From contig CAVYCE010000003.1 in the NCBI GenBank assembly GCA_963766995.1, positions 1,240,001 through 1,304,000 on the forward strand: DNA of 64,000 nt. The letters are read 5' to 3'. The DNA comes from Bog-473 sp963766995 (GTDB lineage: Bacteria; Actinomycetota; Acidimicrobiia; Acidimicrobiales; RAAP-2). Below, one piece after another: positions 27,606 to 40,501 of the stretch. Each line of letters opens with the position of its first letter. The first letter of the stretch is position 1. The notes beneath the pieces are model-generated. The model made no database searches. It was not told the origin of the DNA and saw nothing but the letters and a program-made list of their open reading frames with translations. Position numbers and translations under genes: made by a program.

Positions 27606-31642
<4,037 letters not shown>

Positions 31643-31643
<1 letters not shown>

Positions 31644-34600
31644 TAGGAGAAGCTCCTCTCTGCGGCGCGCCGCTCATCTTCTTCGTCGGACCCACGTTCA
31701 TTGCGGCTGATGTCGATGCCGAGCTCCTCGGCCGTGCGGAACACGTCCTCATCAAGCTCGTGCATCTCGATCTCCCGGCCGTCGACCGCCAACACTTCGA
31801 CGTCGAGGCAGAGCGACTGCATTTCCTTAATCAGCACCTTGAAGCTCTCGGGAATGCCGGGCTCAGGGATATTCTCGCCCTTGACGATGGCCTCGTAGAC
31901 CTTGACTCGGCCAAGCACGTCGTCGGACTTGATGGTGAGAAGTTCCTGCAGGGCATACGCGGCACCAAATGCCTCGAGCGCCCACACTTCCATCTCGCCG
32001 AAACGCTGACCACCGAACTGTGCCTTCCCACCCAGCGGTTGCTGGGTGATCATGGAGTACGGGCCAGTCGAACGGGCGTGGATCTTGTCATCGACCAGGT
32101 GGGCCAACTTCAGGATGTACACGTACCCGACCGAAATCGGGTTGTCGTAGGCGTCGCCGGTGCGACCGTTGTACAAGGTGGTCTTGCCGTCGGTCTGCAT
32201 CTGGACATTGCCATTGGCCGAGTCCGAGTTGAGCGTCCCGAAGATCTTTTGAATGGTCGGGTGCTTACCGGCGTCGTCGATCTCGTCCCAGTGGGCGCCA
32301 TCGAAGGCCGGGGTGGCCACCCAGGCAGCAGGCTGCGTGCGCGGACGCGTCTTGCGCGCCGCACCGTCACCCTTGCCGCTGGTGCCGACGAACTCCTCGC
32401 TCGTGATGCCCTCCCACCCGTGGCGGGCGGCGTAACCCAAGTGCGACTCAAGCACCTGACCGACGTTCATTCGGCTCGGCACACCAAGCGGGTTGAGGAT
32501 GATGTCAACCGGCGTACCGTCGGCCAGATAGGGCATGTCCTCGACCGGCAGGATTTTGGAGATGACGCCCTTGTTCCCATGCCGTCCGGCCAGCTTGTCG
32601 CCTTCGGAGATCTTGCGCTTCTGGGCCACGTAGACGCGGACCAGCTGATTGACGCCCGGCGGCAGTTCGTGCGCTTCCTCCCGTGAGAAGACGCGCACGT
32701 CAATGACCTTGCCGTACTCACCGTGGGGCACCTTGAGGCTGGTGTCACGCACTTCGCGGGCCTTCTCACCGAAGATGGCACGGAGCAGCCGCTCTTCCGG
32801 CGTCTGTTCGGTCTCACCCTTGGGAGTGACCTTCCCCACCAGCACGTCTCCCGGCGACACTTCGGCGCCCACGCGGATGATGCCGCGGTCGTCGAGGTCG
32901 GCCAAAATCTCCTCGGAGAGATTCGGGATGTCCCGAGTGATCTCCTCGGCACCGAGCTTGGTGTCGCGAGCATCAACCTCGTGCTCCTCAATGTGGATAG
33001 AGGTCAACACGTCGTCGCGCACCAGGCGCTCCGAAAGGATGATGGCGTCTTCGTAGTTGTAGCCCTCCCAAGGCATGAAGGCCACCAGCAGGTTCTTGCC
33101 CAGCGCCAGCTCACCGTTGTGGGTGGAGGGGCCATCGGCGATCAGGTCACCGATGGACACCTTCTGACCCTCAGCCACCAAGGTGCGGTGGTTGATGCAG
33201 GTGTTCTGGTTGGAGCGGCGGAACTTCGACAGACGGTAGACCTTCTTGGCCAGCGGAGTGCCCAAGCGGTCCTTCTGTCCGGGCGCGTAGTCGATGGTGA
33301 CGGAATCACCACTGATCTCGAGCACGGTGCCGTTGCCCTCAGCAACCAACACGTCCCCGGCATCACGAGCGGCGCGTGCTTCGACGCCAGTCCCGATGTA
33401 GGGAGCTTCGGGCACCACCAGGGGCACCGCCTGCTTCTGCATGTTGGCGCCCATCAGGGCACGGTTGGCGTCGTCATGCTCAACGAAGGGGATCAGTGCG
33501 GTCGAAACCGACACGATCTGCTTCGGGGAGACGTCCATAAGGTCGACCTCTGACGGCGGCACGAAGTCGATCTCCGACGTGGTGCCGTACGAAGTATTGA
33601 CCGCACCCATTCGCACGCCGGTGCCTTGCGGGCCACGACGGACGAGAACGCGCTCCTCCAGGAACTTGCCATCGGCATCGATGGAAGCATTGGCCTGGGC
33701 GATGACGTGCTCTTCTTCTTCGTCGGCCGCCAAGTAGCTGACTTCTTCGGTGACGCGGCCGTTGACCACGGTGCGATACGGCGTCTCAATGAAGCCGTAC
33801 TCGTTGACCCGGGCGTAGGTGGCTAAGGCGCCGATCAGGCCGATGTTCGGACCTTCCGGCGTCTCAATCGGGCACATGCGGCCGTAGTGCGACGTGTGCA
33901 CGTCTCGCACTTCGAATCCGGCACGCTCACGGGACAGACCACCAGGTCCAAGCGCCGACAGGCGACGCTTGTGGGCCAGACCCGACAAGGGGTTGTTCTG
34001 GTCCATGAACTGGCTCAGCTGGCTGGTGCCGAAGAACTCTTTGACGGCGGCAACCACCGGGCGGATGTTGATCAGCGTCTGCGGCGTGATGGCCTCGACG
34101 TCCTGGGTGGTCATGCGCTCGCGCACCACCCGCTCCATACGGGAGAGACCGACGCGCACCTGGTTCTGGATCAGCTCGCCCACCGAGCGGATACGCCGGT
34201 TGGCAAAGTGGTCCTGGTCGTCAATGCGGTAGGTCGACTCACCATCGGCCATGTGCAGCGCCAGGTGGAGCATGTAGGTGGCCGACGCCAGGATCTCCGA
34301 CGGGCTGAGCACGCTCTGGTTGGGAGCCGGCTTCTCAATGTCGATACCGAAGAGGTCCGACAAGCGGTCGATTTCCGGTCCGAGCTTGCGGTTCAACTTG
34401 TAGCGGCCGACCCGAGTCAGGTCGTAGCGCTTGGGGTTGAAGAAGGCATTCTCGAAATAGACGCGGGCGGCCTCGGCCGACAGCGGCTCACCCGGACGGG
34501 CGCGCTTATAGATCTCGAGTAGTGCCTCTTCACGGGTGGGAGCGAGACCCCGCTCCTTTTCCCACTGTCCTTCCAGGAAATCGAAGTGGCGGACGAAGCG

Positions 34601-35233
34601 ATCCAGAAAGGCCTCGTCGCCATAGCCCAGGGCACGCAAGAGCACGAAGAGGGAAAGGCGGCGCTTGCGGGCGACACGGCAACCAGCCGTGACGTCCTTG
34701 CCCGGCTTGGCCTCAATGTCCAACTCGATCCACTCACCGCGATAGGGGTGGATGGTACCGGTGAACACCGTCTTGGCGTCGCGACCGGGCTGGAAAATGA
34801 CGCCCGGTGAGCGGACCAGCTGGCTGACGACCACACGCTCAGTGCCGTTGACGATAAAGGTGCCTCGGTCGGTCATCATCGGGAAGTCCCCCATGAAGAC
34901 CGTCTGCTCCTTGATTTCGCCGGTTGTGGCGTTAAGGAAGCGGGCGCGTACGAACACCGGGGCGGCGTACGTCATGTCCTTTTCCTTGCATTCCTCCACC
35001 GTGAACTTCGGCGGGGGACGGAGGTCGGGGTCCTTCGGGTCGAACTCGAGCTCCAGGCTCAGCTGTCCGGTGAAGTCCTCAATTGGACTGATGTCGTGGT
35101 AGGCCTCGGCCAACCCCTTGTCTAGAAACCATTGGAACGAGTCGCGCTGAATGGCGATCAAGTCCGGAAGCTGGAGAGCCTCATCAATGTTGGCGAATGA
35201 AAAACGTTCGGGACTGCGGGACCGTGAGGACAA
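31643..35233 (-). CDS. rpoB: DNA-directed RNA polymerase subunit beta
   Basis: 1196 residues. The rifampicin-binding region is intact: FFGTSQLSQFMDQNNPLSGLAHKRRLSALGPGGL, with Asp, His and Ser (Arg-rich) positions as in sensitive strains. The C-terminal KHPTIQKI/ GKAQFGGQRFGEMEVWALEA block and a Mg-loop partner region with GRHGNKGV are present. A Glu/Arg-rich tail ends the chain. It follows rplL after a 316-base spacer with a hairpin, longer than in many genomes. It is coupled to rpoC by a one-base overlap. Assignment is certain. Confidence 0.98.
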
Positions 35234-35549
35234 CGGTCAACTCCTCCCAGGTGGGCTTGCGGCGGGTGGGTGGCGGTACTTCGTGGGTGAAACGGACGGT
35301 TATGGACGGACCTGATCAGGGCCCGGGGGGTGCCAGGGCGCGCGCTGACCCCGCGGAATTACGGGAAAAAAAGCACAAGGACGCACGGCAACCCTGCATC
35401 TTAACCATGGGCGTGCCTGAACACAACCCCTAGGCCGCGACGACCTGATCGGGCCGAAACCCGGGCTGCGCGACAGGCTACGAGCGACCCATCCCGACGT
35501 CAAGGATCCCGGTCTCCGACCGGGCACAAGGCCCGGCCGGAGCCGATCA
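35234..35549 (-). other. 316-base spacer between rplL and rpoB with a hairpin
   Basis: No protein is apparent. A perfect 7-base stem with a 3-base loop (CCCGGTC/GACCGGG at 35508-35524) lies about 25 bases after the rplL stop. No run of U follows on the minus strand, so it is more like a processing or attenuation site than a terminator. The A-rich stretch at 35345-35375 might hold a second promoter for rpoBC. Confidence 0.45.
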
Positions 35550-35945
35550 CTACTTGACTTCGACGGTGGCGCCAGCAGCCTCGAGGGCCGCCTTGGCCTT
35601 CTCGGCGTCGTCCTTGTTGGCCTTCTCAAGCACGGGCTTGGGAGCGGCCTCCACCAGGTCCTTGGCTTCCTTGAGACCCAGGCTGGTCAGTGCACGCACT
35701 TCCTTGATCACCTGGATCTTCTTGTCGCCAGCGTCGGTGAGGATGACGTCGAACTCGATCTTCTCTTCGCCTTCGTCAGCCGCAGCGGCTCCGCCGCCCG
35801 CTGCCGGTGCAGCCGCCACTGCCACGGGGGCAGCGGCCGTTACGCCAAAGCGCTCCTCGAAATCCTTGAGCAGCTCGCTCAGCTGGATCACCGACAGCTC
35901 GGCGATGCCATCGAGGATCTGGTCCTTTGTCAGGGTTCCTGCCAT
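35550..35945 (-). CDS. rplL: 50S ribosomal protein L7/L12
   Basis: 131 residues. The N-terminal dimer domain (about 1-32), an Ala/Gly-rich hinge (AAPVAVAAAPAAGGGAAAAD) and the C-terminal factor-binding domain (FDVILTDAGDKKIQVIKEVRALT, GLKEAKDLVE) are all present. It forms the stalk that recruits GTPase factors to the ribosome. It directly follows rplJ with a 56-base gap in the usual order. The Glu/Asp-rich part after the hinge (DEGEEKIEFD) is typical of actinobacteria. Certain. Confidence 0.98.
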   Translation of the reverse strand: MAGTLTKDQILDGIAELSVIQLSELLKDFEERFGVTAAAPVAVAAAPAAGGGAAAADEGEEKIEFDVILTDAGDKKIQVIKEVRALTSLGLKEAKDLVEAAPKPVLEKANKDDAEKAKAALEAAGATVEVK

Positions 35946-36001
35946 GTGAATGGCCTTCCTTTCTTACCTTCGGTCTTGTGTGTGGGTCAGTTGATCTGGA
36001 A

Positions 36002-36760
36002 CTACTCGGTGGGAGCCTCGTCGGCCGCCGCTTCGGGCTCGGCCGCCGCTTCGGGCTCGGCCGCCGCTTCTGCCACGACCTCGGGAACGGCGTCCGCTTC
36101 CTCTGGTGCCGACTCCTCTACCTCGGCCACCGGCGTGTCGTCGGCTGCCACCTCGGCTACGGGAGCCTCGGCCACCTCTGCCGCGGGGGCTTCCGCCGCA
36201 GGCTCGGCCTCTGGCAACGTCTCGCCCCCGGCTTGGCGCTGGTCGATGAGAGCTGAGATGCCGTAAGCCAGGTTGCGCGGCAGGGCCTGGAGGAGTCCGG
36301 CCATCTGCTGCATCGGCGCGGCCAGGGCACCGGCGATGCGAGCCAGCAGCATGTCGCGGGGAGGCAGATCAGCCAGAGCCGAGAGGTCTGCGGGCGACAG
36401 CAGCGAACCATCGGCCAACCCCCCCTTTATGACCAGAAGTGGATTGCCCCGGGCGAAGTCCTTCAGCGCCTTGGCCACCGCACTGACGTCGCCCTCGACG
36501 AAGGTCAGCGCTGTCGGTCCGTTGAGATACTCGCCAAGCGGCTGGTAGTCGCCACCGTCGATAGCCCGACGTACCAGGGTGTTCTTGAAGATTTTGTAGT
36601 CGCCGCCCACCGAGGCCAGGGCCGACCGGAGGTCGGCTAACTCAGCCACCGTCAGTCCTCTGTATTCGCTCACAATAGACGCGGTTGATGCCGCCATCAG
36701 CGACTTGACCTCGTCCACCACGGCAACCTTGTGGAGCATCTGTGCGTTCTGCGTAGCCAT
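36002..36760 (-). CDS. rplJ: 50S ribosomal protein L10 with acidic Ala/Glu-rich tail
   Basis: 252 residues, about 75 longer than usual L10. Residues 1 to about 175 are the ordinary L10 fold that holds the L7/L12 stalk (LMAASTASIVSEYRGLTVAELADLR, FVEGDVSAVAKALKDF, ARIAGALAAPMQQMAG). The rest is a low-complexity tail of Ala, Glu and Pro, with tandem AAAEPEA units produced by an 18-base repeat. L10 anchors the stalk through its C-terminal helix, which normally lies right before this tail. Similar acidic tails occur in some other actinobacterial L10 proteins. A 237-base leader separates it from rplA and resembles an L10 autoregulatory leader. Confidence 0.95.
   Translation of the reverse strand: MATQNAQMLHKVAVVDEVKSLMAASTASIVSEYRGLTVAELADLRSALASVGGDYKIFKNTLVRRAIDGGDYQPLGEYLNGPTALTFVEGDVSAVAKALKDFARGNPLLVIKGGLADGSLLSPADLSALADLPPRDMLLARIAGALAAPMQQMAGLLQALPRNLAYGISALIDQRQAGGETLPEAEPAAEAPAAEVAEAPVAEVAADDTPVAEVEESAPEEADAVPEVVAEAAAEPEAAAEPEAAADEAPTE
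36021..36070. repeat. 18-base tandem repeat inside rplJ
   Basis: The unit TCGGCCGCCGCTTCGGGC occurs at 36021-36038 and 36039-36056, with 14 more matching bases after. On the minus strand it codes for the repeated AAAEPE part of the L10 tail, so it expands the protein in steps of six residues. Confidence 0.95.
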
Positions 36761-36960
36761 CGTTTTCCTCCACCGGGATCAACCGCCCGGCGACGGGCCA
36801 GGATCTCCGATGTGCGACGGTGCAGAGGCCGGCAAGACCGGCTTCGCAGTAGTCGCCTCGTCAGGCGGGCCCGGTTGGGCCCCTTCCGCACCCGAGGGTG
36901 CACCGGAGGTCTGTGGCGTCTGAGTTCAGTGCTCGTCCGCCGGAGCGGTGAGCTGTGCGG
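36761..36960 (-). promoter_or_regulatory. Probable ribosomal protein L10 leader
   Basis: The spacer before rplJ is about 237 bases, long enough for the known L10 leader, where excess L10/L7-L12 binds and blocks translation. On the minus strand it holds a CAGACCTCCGGTG stretch, several GC stems such as GGTGCACCCTCGGGTGC and GGGGCCCAACCGGGCCC, and a GGAGG site just before the ATG. Position and stems support the call; the exact kink-turn was not folded. Confidence 0.5.
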
Positions 36961-36997
36961 TACATCGTACTACGACGATCGGGCCAGGCCCGATCGG

Positions 36998-37720
36998 TCA
37001 CGCAGTGGCGGCCAGTTCCTCTTCCACCAAGCGGGCCCGAGCAGGGTCAATGTGCGCTCCTGGGCCCATCGTCGTGGCCACAGTGACCGACAACATGTAA
37101 CGGCCCTTCGATGACGGGGGCTTGGCTCGTTGCAGCTCCTCAATGACCGCATGCACGTTGGCCACCAGCTGCTCCTTGGTGAAGGAGGCCTTGCCGACCC
37201 GGATGTGCACGTTGCCCACCTTGTCGGTGCGGTACTCGACCCGACCGCCCTTGAACTCGGTCACAGCCTTGCCGACCTCCATGGTGACCGTGCCGGTCTT
37301 GGGGTTGGGCATGAGACCACGGGGGCCGAGCACTCGGCCCAGGGTTCCCACCTGGCCCATGAGGTCGGGGGTGGCGATGGCCACGTCGAAGTCCAAGAAG
37401 CCACCCGCCACCTTGGCCACCAGGTCATCGGCACCGACCACGTCGGCACCGGCGGCACGGGCCTCGGCTGCCAGTTCACCCGCGGCGAAGACGGCCACCC
37501 GCTCGGTACGGCCGGTACCCGAAGGCAGCGACAGGGTGCCGCGCACAATCTGGTCAGCCTTGCGCGGGTCCACGCCCAGGCGCACGGCCAGCTCCACCGT
37601 CTCGTCGAACTTGGCCGTGGCCAGGCCCTTGATCAGCGTCACCGCTTCAGTGACGCTGTAGAGCGCCTCGCGGTCCACCTGGCTCAATGCCTCTGAATAT
37701 TTCTTCCCGTGCTGGGCCAT
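36998..37720 (-). CDS. rplA: 50S ribosomal protein L1
   Basis: 240 residues, usual length. L1 binds 23S rRNA at the E-site stalk and can repress its own operon. Visible motifs are FDETVELAVRLGVDPRKADQIVRGT and LGPRGLMPNPKTGTVT, and the two-domain pattern is complete. It follows rplK by 31 bases in the standard rplK-rplA arrangement, so feedback on rplKA by L1 is likely. The ATG has no strong competitor. Certain. Confidence 0.98.
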   Translation of the reverse strand: MAQHGKKYSEALSQVDREALYSVTEAVTLIKGLATAKFDETVELAVRLGVDPRKADQIVRGTLSLPSGTGRTERVAVFAAGELAAEARAAGADVVGADDLVAKVAGGFLDFDVAIATPDLMGQVGTLGRVLGPRGLMPNPKTGTVTMEVGKAVTEFKGGRVEYRTDKVGNVHIRVGKASFTKEQLVANVHAVIEELQRAKPPSSKGRYMLSVTVATTMGPGAHIDPARARLVEEELAATA

Positions 37721-37751
37721 CGTCTCTCCTGTTGCGGTCCGGTGCGGTCGC

Positions 37752-38183
37752 TTAGCCAGCGACCTTGATCCCCATGGAACGAGCTGTTCCGGCGACCTGC
37801 TTCTTGGCCGCTTCGAGATCTTTGGTGTTGAGGTCCTTGAGCTTCACCTGGGCGATTTCGGCCAGCTGGGACTCTGTGATGGTGCCCACCTGCTCACGTC
37901 CAGTCGTCGCCGCTCCCTTGGCCAGGCCGGCGGCCTGGCGCAGCAGCACCGGGGTCGGCGAGGTCTTGAGGACGAAGCTGAAGGTTCGGTCCTCATAGAT
38001 CGTGATGTCAACAGGGACAACGGAGCCACGCATGCTCTCGGTCGCCGCGTTGTATTGCTTGCAGAACTCCATCGTCTGGACCCCGTGAGGTCCGAGCGCC
38101 GTACCCACTGGGGGGGCGGGGGTTGCCGATCCGGCTTCCAGCTGGATCTTGACCACGGCGAGGACACGCTTCTTGGGTGCCAT
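37752..38183 (-). CDS. rplK: 50S ribosomal protein L11
   Basis: 143 residues, standard. The N-terminal domain (VKIQLEAGSATPAPPVGTALGPHGV) and the rRNA-binding C-terminal domain (LKDLNTKDLEAAKKQVAGTARSMGI) are complete. L11 is part of the GTPase-associated centre and the site of thiopeptide action; the conserved Pro residues (PAPPVG) are present. It lies 37 bases after nusG on the same strand. Certain. Confidence 0.98.
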   Translation of the reverse strand: MAPKKRVLAVVKIQLEAGSATPAPPVGTALGPHGVQTMEFCKQYNAATESMRGSVVPVDITIYEDRTFSFVLKTSPTPVLLRQAAGLAKGAATTGREQVGTITESQLAEIAQVKLKDLNTKDLEAAKKQVAGTARSMGIKVAG

Positions 38184-38220
38184 CGTCTCTTGTCTCCTTC
38201 TTCCTCTTCGTCCCTAATAC

Positions 38221-38952
38221 CTAGAGCTTGGCGACTTGACTGAACTCGAGCTCCACCGGGGTCTCTCGTCCGAAGATATTGACCAGCACCTTCAACTTGA
38301 GCTGGTCCTCGTTGATCTCAGCGATCTGACCCGAGAAGTCGGCGAAGGGGCCTTCCTTCACGCGCACCGTCTCGTCCACTTCGTACTCGAGGCGGGGTCG
38401 GCTGCGCTTGGTGGTGGCTTCGACGCCCTCTGCCTTCACCTGGAGGATGTTCTCGACCTCACGGCGCGACAGTGGCGTCGGCTTGGTACCGGGCCCAACG
38501 AAGCCGGTGACTCCTGGGGTGTTGCGGATGGCGCCCCAGGTGTCGTCGTCCAGATCGCAGCGCACAAGGAGGTAGCCGGGGAAGACCTTTTTCTGCACGG
38601 TGACTTTCTTGCCACCCTTGAATTCGACGACGTCCTCCATCGGGATGACCACTTCGAAGACCCGGTCCTCGATGCCGCGTGAGGCCACCACGTTGCCCAT
38701 GTTGGAGCGCACCTTGTTCTCGTAGCCGGAATATGTGTGCACCACGTACCAGCGGCCCGGACGGTCGTAGGGGCTCTCAACCGGGATGATTTCAACTTCC
38801 CCATCGTCTTCGCCCCAACCACCGAGCTCGACAATCTCTTCGCCCTGCTCAGCAGTGGCGTCGAGAACGAGATCGGGCTCGGCCGGGCTCTCCACAACTT
38901 CTTGGGTGGTCACTTCTGTGCCTTCCGCTTCAACTTCGGTCATGTCGGTCAC
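38221..38952 (-). CDS. nusG: Transcription termination/antitermination factor NusG
   Basis: 243 residues. An acidic extension of about 65 residues precedes the NGN domain (WYVVHTYSGYENKVRSNM), which contacts RNA polymerase; the KOW domain (VKEGPFADFSGQIAEINEDQLKLKVLVNIFGR) follows. Long acidic N-termini are usual in actinobacteria. ATG 38952 is chosen; a second Met three codons later is equally possible. It starts only three bases after the secE stop, so both are on one transcript. Certain. Confidence 0.97.
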   Translation of the reverse strand: MTDMTEVEAEGTEVTTQEVVESPAEPDLVLDATAEQGEEIVELGGWGEDDGEVEIIPVESPYDRPGRWYVVHTYSGYENKVRSNMGNVVASRGIEDRVFEVVIPMEDVVEFKGGKKVTVQKKVFPGYLLVRCDLDDDTWGAIRNTPGVTGFVGPGTKPTPLSRREVENILQVKAEGVEATTKRSRPRLEYEVDETVRVKEGPFADFSGQIAEINEDQLKLKVLVNIFGRETPVELEFSQVAKL

Positions 38953-38955
38953 CGG

Positions 38956-39279
38956 CTACCTGGTGAAGAGTTCGGTGATCAGTTTCCCGATCCCCAAGTT
39001 CAGCAGGAAGATCAGGGAAATCATGATGATCAGAACAGTGAGGACGATGGTGGTGTAGTTGACCAATTCGCTCTGCGAGGGCCAGGCCACTTGGCGCATC
39101 TCGTCCCGGACTTCTCGGGTGAACTGCACCGGGGTGGTCCGTTTGCGGCCCGACGGGCCCTTGCCAGGCGTGCGAGGAGCTCCGCGTCCCTGTCCAGCGG
39201 GCGCGCGGCGAGTGGACGGAGACCCATCGGCCTCCATCTGCCCTTGGCGCTGCATCATGCGCTTGGTTTCGCGGTTCAC
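38956..39279 (-). CDS. secE: Preprotein translocase subunit SecE
   Basis: 107 residues from GTG 39279, with a GAGGC-like site ahead. A basic, Gly/Pro-rich cytoplasmic part (PAGQGRGAPRTPGKGPSGRKR) precedes the conserved EVRDEMRQVAWPSQSELVNYT segment and one membrane helix (VLTVLIIMISLIFLLNLGI). It holds the SecY channel together. Actinobacterial SecE proteins commonly begin with an NRETKRM-like stretch, which supports this start over the two Met codons at 39258 and 39255. It lies between tRNA-Trp and nusG in the expected order. Confidence 0.93.
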   Translation of the reverse strand: MNRETKRMMQRQGQMEADGSPSTRRAPAGQGRGAPRTPGKGPSGRKRTTPVQFTREVRDEMRQVAWPSQSELVNYTTIVLTVLIIMISLIFLLNLGIGKLITELFTR

Positions 39280-39328
39280 TGGTTCTGCCTCATATCGATG
39301 GTCTGTACGGACTGCGGTGGTCCTTGGG

Positions 39329-39401
39329 CAGGGCAGGAGGGACTCGAACCCCCAACCGCCGGTTTTGGAGACCGGTGCTCTACCAGTTGAGCTACTGCCC
39401 T
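39329..39401 (-). tRNA. tRNA-Trp (CCA anticodon)
   Basis: 73 bases. The 7-base acceptor stem AGGGCAG/CTGCCCT pairs fully; the anticodon loop reads CTCCAAA with CCA; the T arm is GGGGGTTCGAGTCCC. The 3' CCA is not encoded. It lies between rpmG and secE as in most actinobacteria. Confidence 0.96.
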
Positions 39402-39495
39402 CGGTGGGTTGCCATCGGTCTCCCAATGGCGGGTGGTTCTTCCCCCTGACCTGGGGAACGGCCAGCCAGAGTAGCACCGGCCAGCCGGGGATGAC

Positions 39496-39660
39496 TCAGC
39501 GGGTCTCTTTGTGGAGCGTGTGCTGGCGATCCCAGCGGCAGAACTTCTTCATCTCGATCCGCTCGCGGTCGTTCAGTTTGTTCTTGGTGGTGATGTAGTT
39601 ACGTCGCTTGCATACTTCGCACGCCAGCGTGACCTGCACCCTTTTCTCGTTCTTCGCCAT
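39496..39660 (-). CDS. rpmG: 50S ribosomal protein L33
   Basis: 54 residues, starting MAKNEKRVQVTLACEVCKRRNYIT. It is a small 23S-binding ribosomal protein. The family's zinc ribbon usually has four Cys; here CEVC is present and one Cys in FCRWDRQ, but the fourth place is not Cys. Position between tRNA-Met and tRNA-Trp is the usual one. The start at 39660 is preferred to a further upstream frame start because MAKN is the standard beginning. Confidence 0.95.
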   Translation of the reverse strand: MAKNEKRVQVTLACEVCKRRNYITTKNKLNDRERIEMKKFCRWDRQHTLHKETR

Positions 39661-39704
39661 CCTGCGTCCTTCCTCTCCTGCCCGAATCACTTCTTCACAA
39701 CTGG

Positions 39705-39778
39705 TAGCGGCGGCGGGACTCGAACCCGCGACAACACGATTATGAGCCGTGTGCTCTGACCAACTGAGCTACGCCGCC
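39705..39778 (-). tRNA. tRNA-Met (CAT anticodon, elongator type)
   Basis: 74 bases. Starts GGCGGCGTAGCTC and ends CGCCGCT plus A; the first pair is G-U. Anticodon loop is CTCATAA. The sequence resembles actinobacterial elongator tRNA-Met; the initiator mismatch is absent. A lysidine-modified tRNA-Ile2 is the alternative for any CAT anticodon. Confidence 0.92.
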
Positions 39779-39785
39779 ATGGGCG

Positions 39786-39858
39786 AGCCCCCTGTCAGAA
39801 TCGAACTGACGACACCAGCCTTACCATGGCTGTGCTCTACCGACTGAGCTAAGGGGGC
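39786..39858 (-). tRNA. tRNA-Thr (GGT anticodon)
   Basis: 73 bases. Acceptor stem GCCCCCT/AGGGGGC pairs fully, the anticodon loop is ATGGTAA with GGT, and the T arm is complete. No encoded CCA. It lies 7 bases upstream of tRNA-Met and is the first gene of the block on the minus strand. Confidence 0.95.
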
Positions 39859-39958
39859 GCCGCGGCCTTCCAGCCACGAACCGTCAATGATAGCCAGAGC
39901 ACGGCTGGCGACGCCTGCGCCTCCCCTGCTGGGACCGGTCAACAGTACCATCCGCTGC

Positions 39959-40480
39959 GTGCAGATCCGATTGGCCGCCTCCGGCGACGCCGAAGCCATT
40001 CGCGCCATCTACAACGTTGAGGTGCTCGGGAGCACCAACACGTTCGACATGGAGCCTCGTACCCGCGACGAACAAGAGCGTTGGCTGGCCGAGCACCAAG
40101 GCGTCCACCCCGCCATCGTGGCCGTGGACTCCCCCGCCCATACCAAGGGCCACGCCGGCGCCGGCGGTGACATCGTCCTCGGCTTCGGATCCCTCTCGTC
40201 CTTCCGGGAGCGTCCTGGCTATGCCGCCACGGCCGAGAACTCGGTGTACGTCGACCGGAATCACCGAGGCAAAGGCATCGGTCGGGACTTGCTGGCCGAG
40301 CTGCTCACTTTGGCCTCGGCCCACGGGTTCCACTCGTTGATCGCCCGAATCGCCGGCCACAATGAGACCTCCATCGGGTTGCACAAGGCGGCCGGCTTCG
40401 AGCTAGTCGGCGTGGAGCGTGAGGTGGGGCGCAAGCACCGGCAATGGCTGGACGTGGTCGAGCTGCAGCGCCTGCTCTAA
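39959..40480 (+). CDS. GNAT family N-acetyltransferase (phosphinothricin acetyltransferase-like)
   Basis: 173 residues from GTG 39959. The N-terminal VQIRLAASGDAEAIRAIYNVEVLGSTNTFD opening and the acetyl-CoA loop VDRNHRGKGIGRDLLAEL (Q/R-x-x-G-x-G/A pattern) place it in the GNAT group close to PAT/Bar and methionine sulfoximine acetyltransferases. It would acetylate an amine, possibly amino acid-like; the true substrate is not known. The longer frame start at 39887 would overlap the leader near tRNA-Thr and adds no conserved residues. It is alone on the plus strand, divergent from the tRNA block, and converges with the mannosyltransferase. Confidence 0.85.
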   Translation: MQIRLAASGDAEAIRAIYNVEVLGSTNTFDMEPRTRDEQERWLAEHQGVHPAIVAVDSPAHTKGHAGAGGDIVLGFGSLSSFRERPGYAATAENSVYVDRNHRGKGIGRDLLAELLTLASAHGFHSLIARIAGHNETSIGLHKAAGFELVGVEREVGRKHRQWLDVVELQRLL

Positions 40481-40501
40481 CCCCGACTCAGGATCCGAAG
40501 A

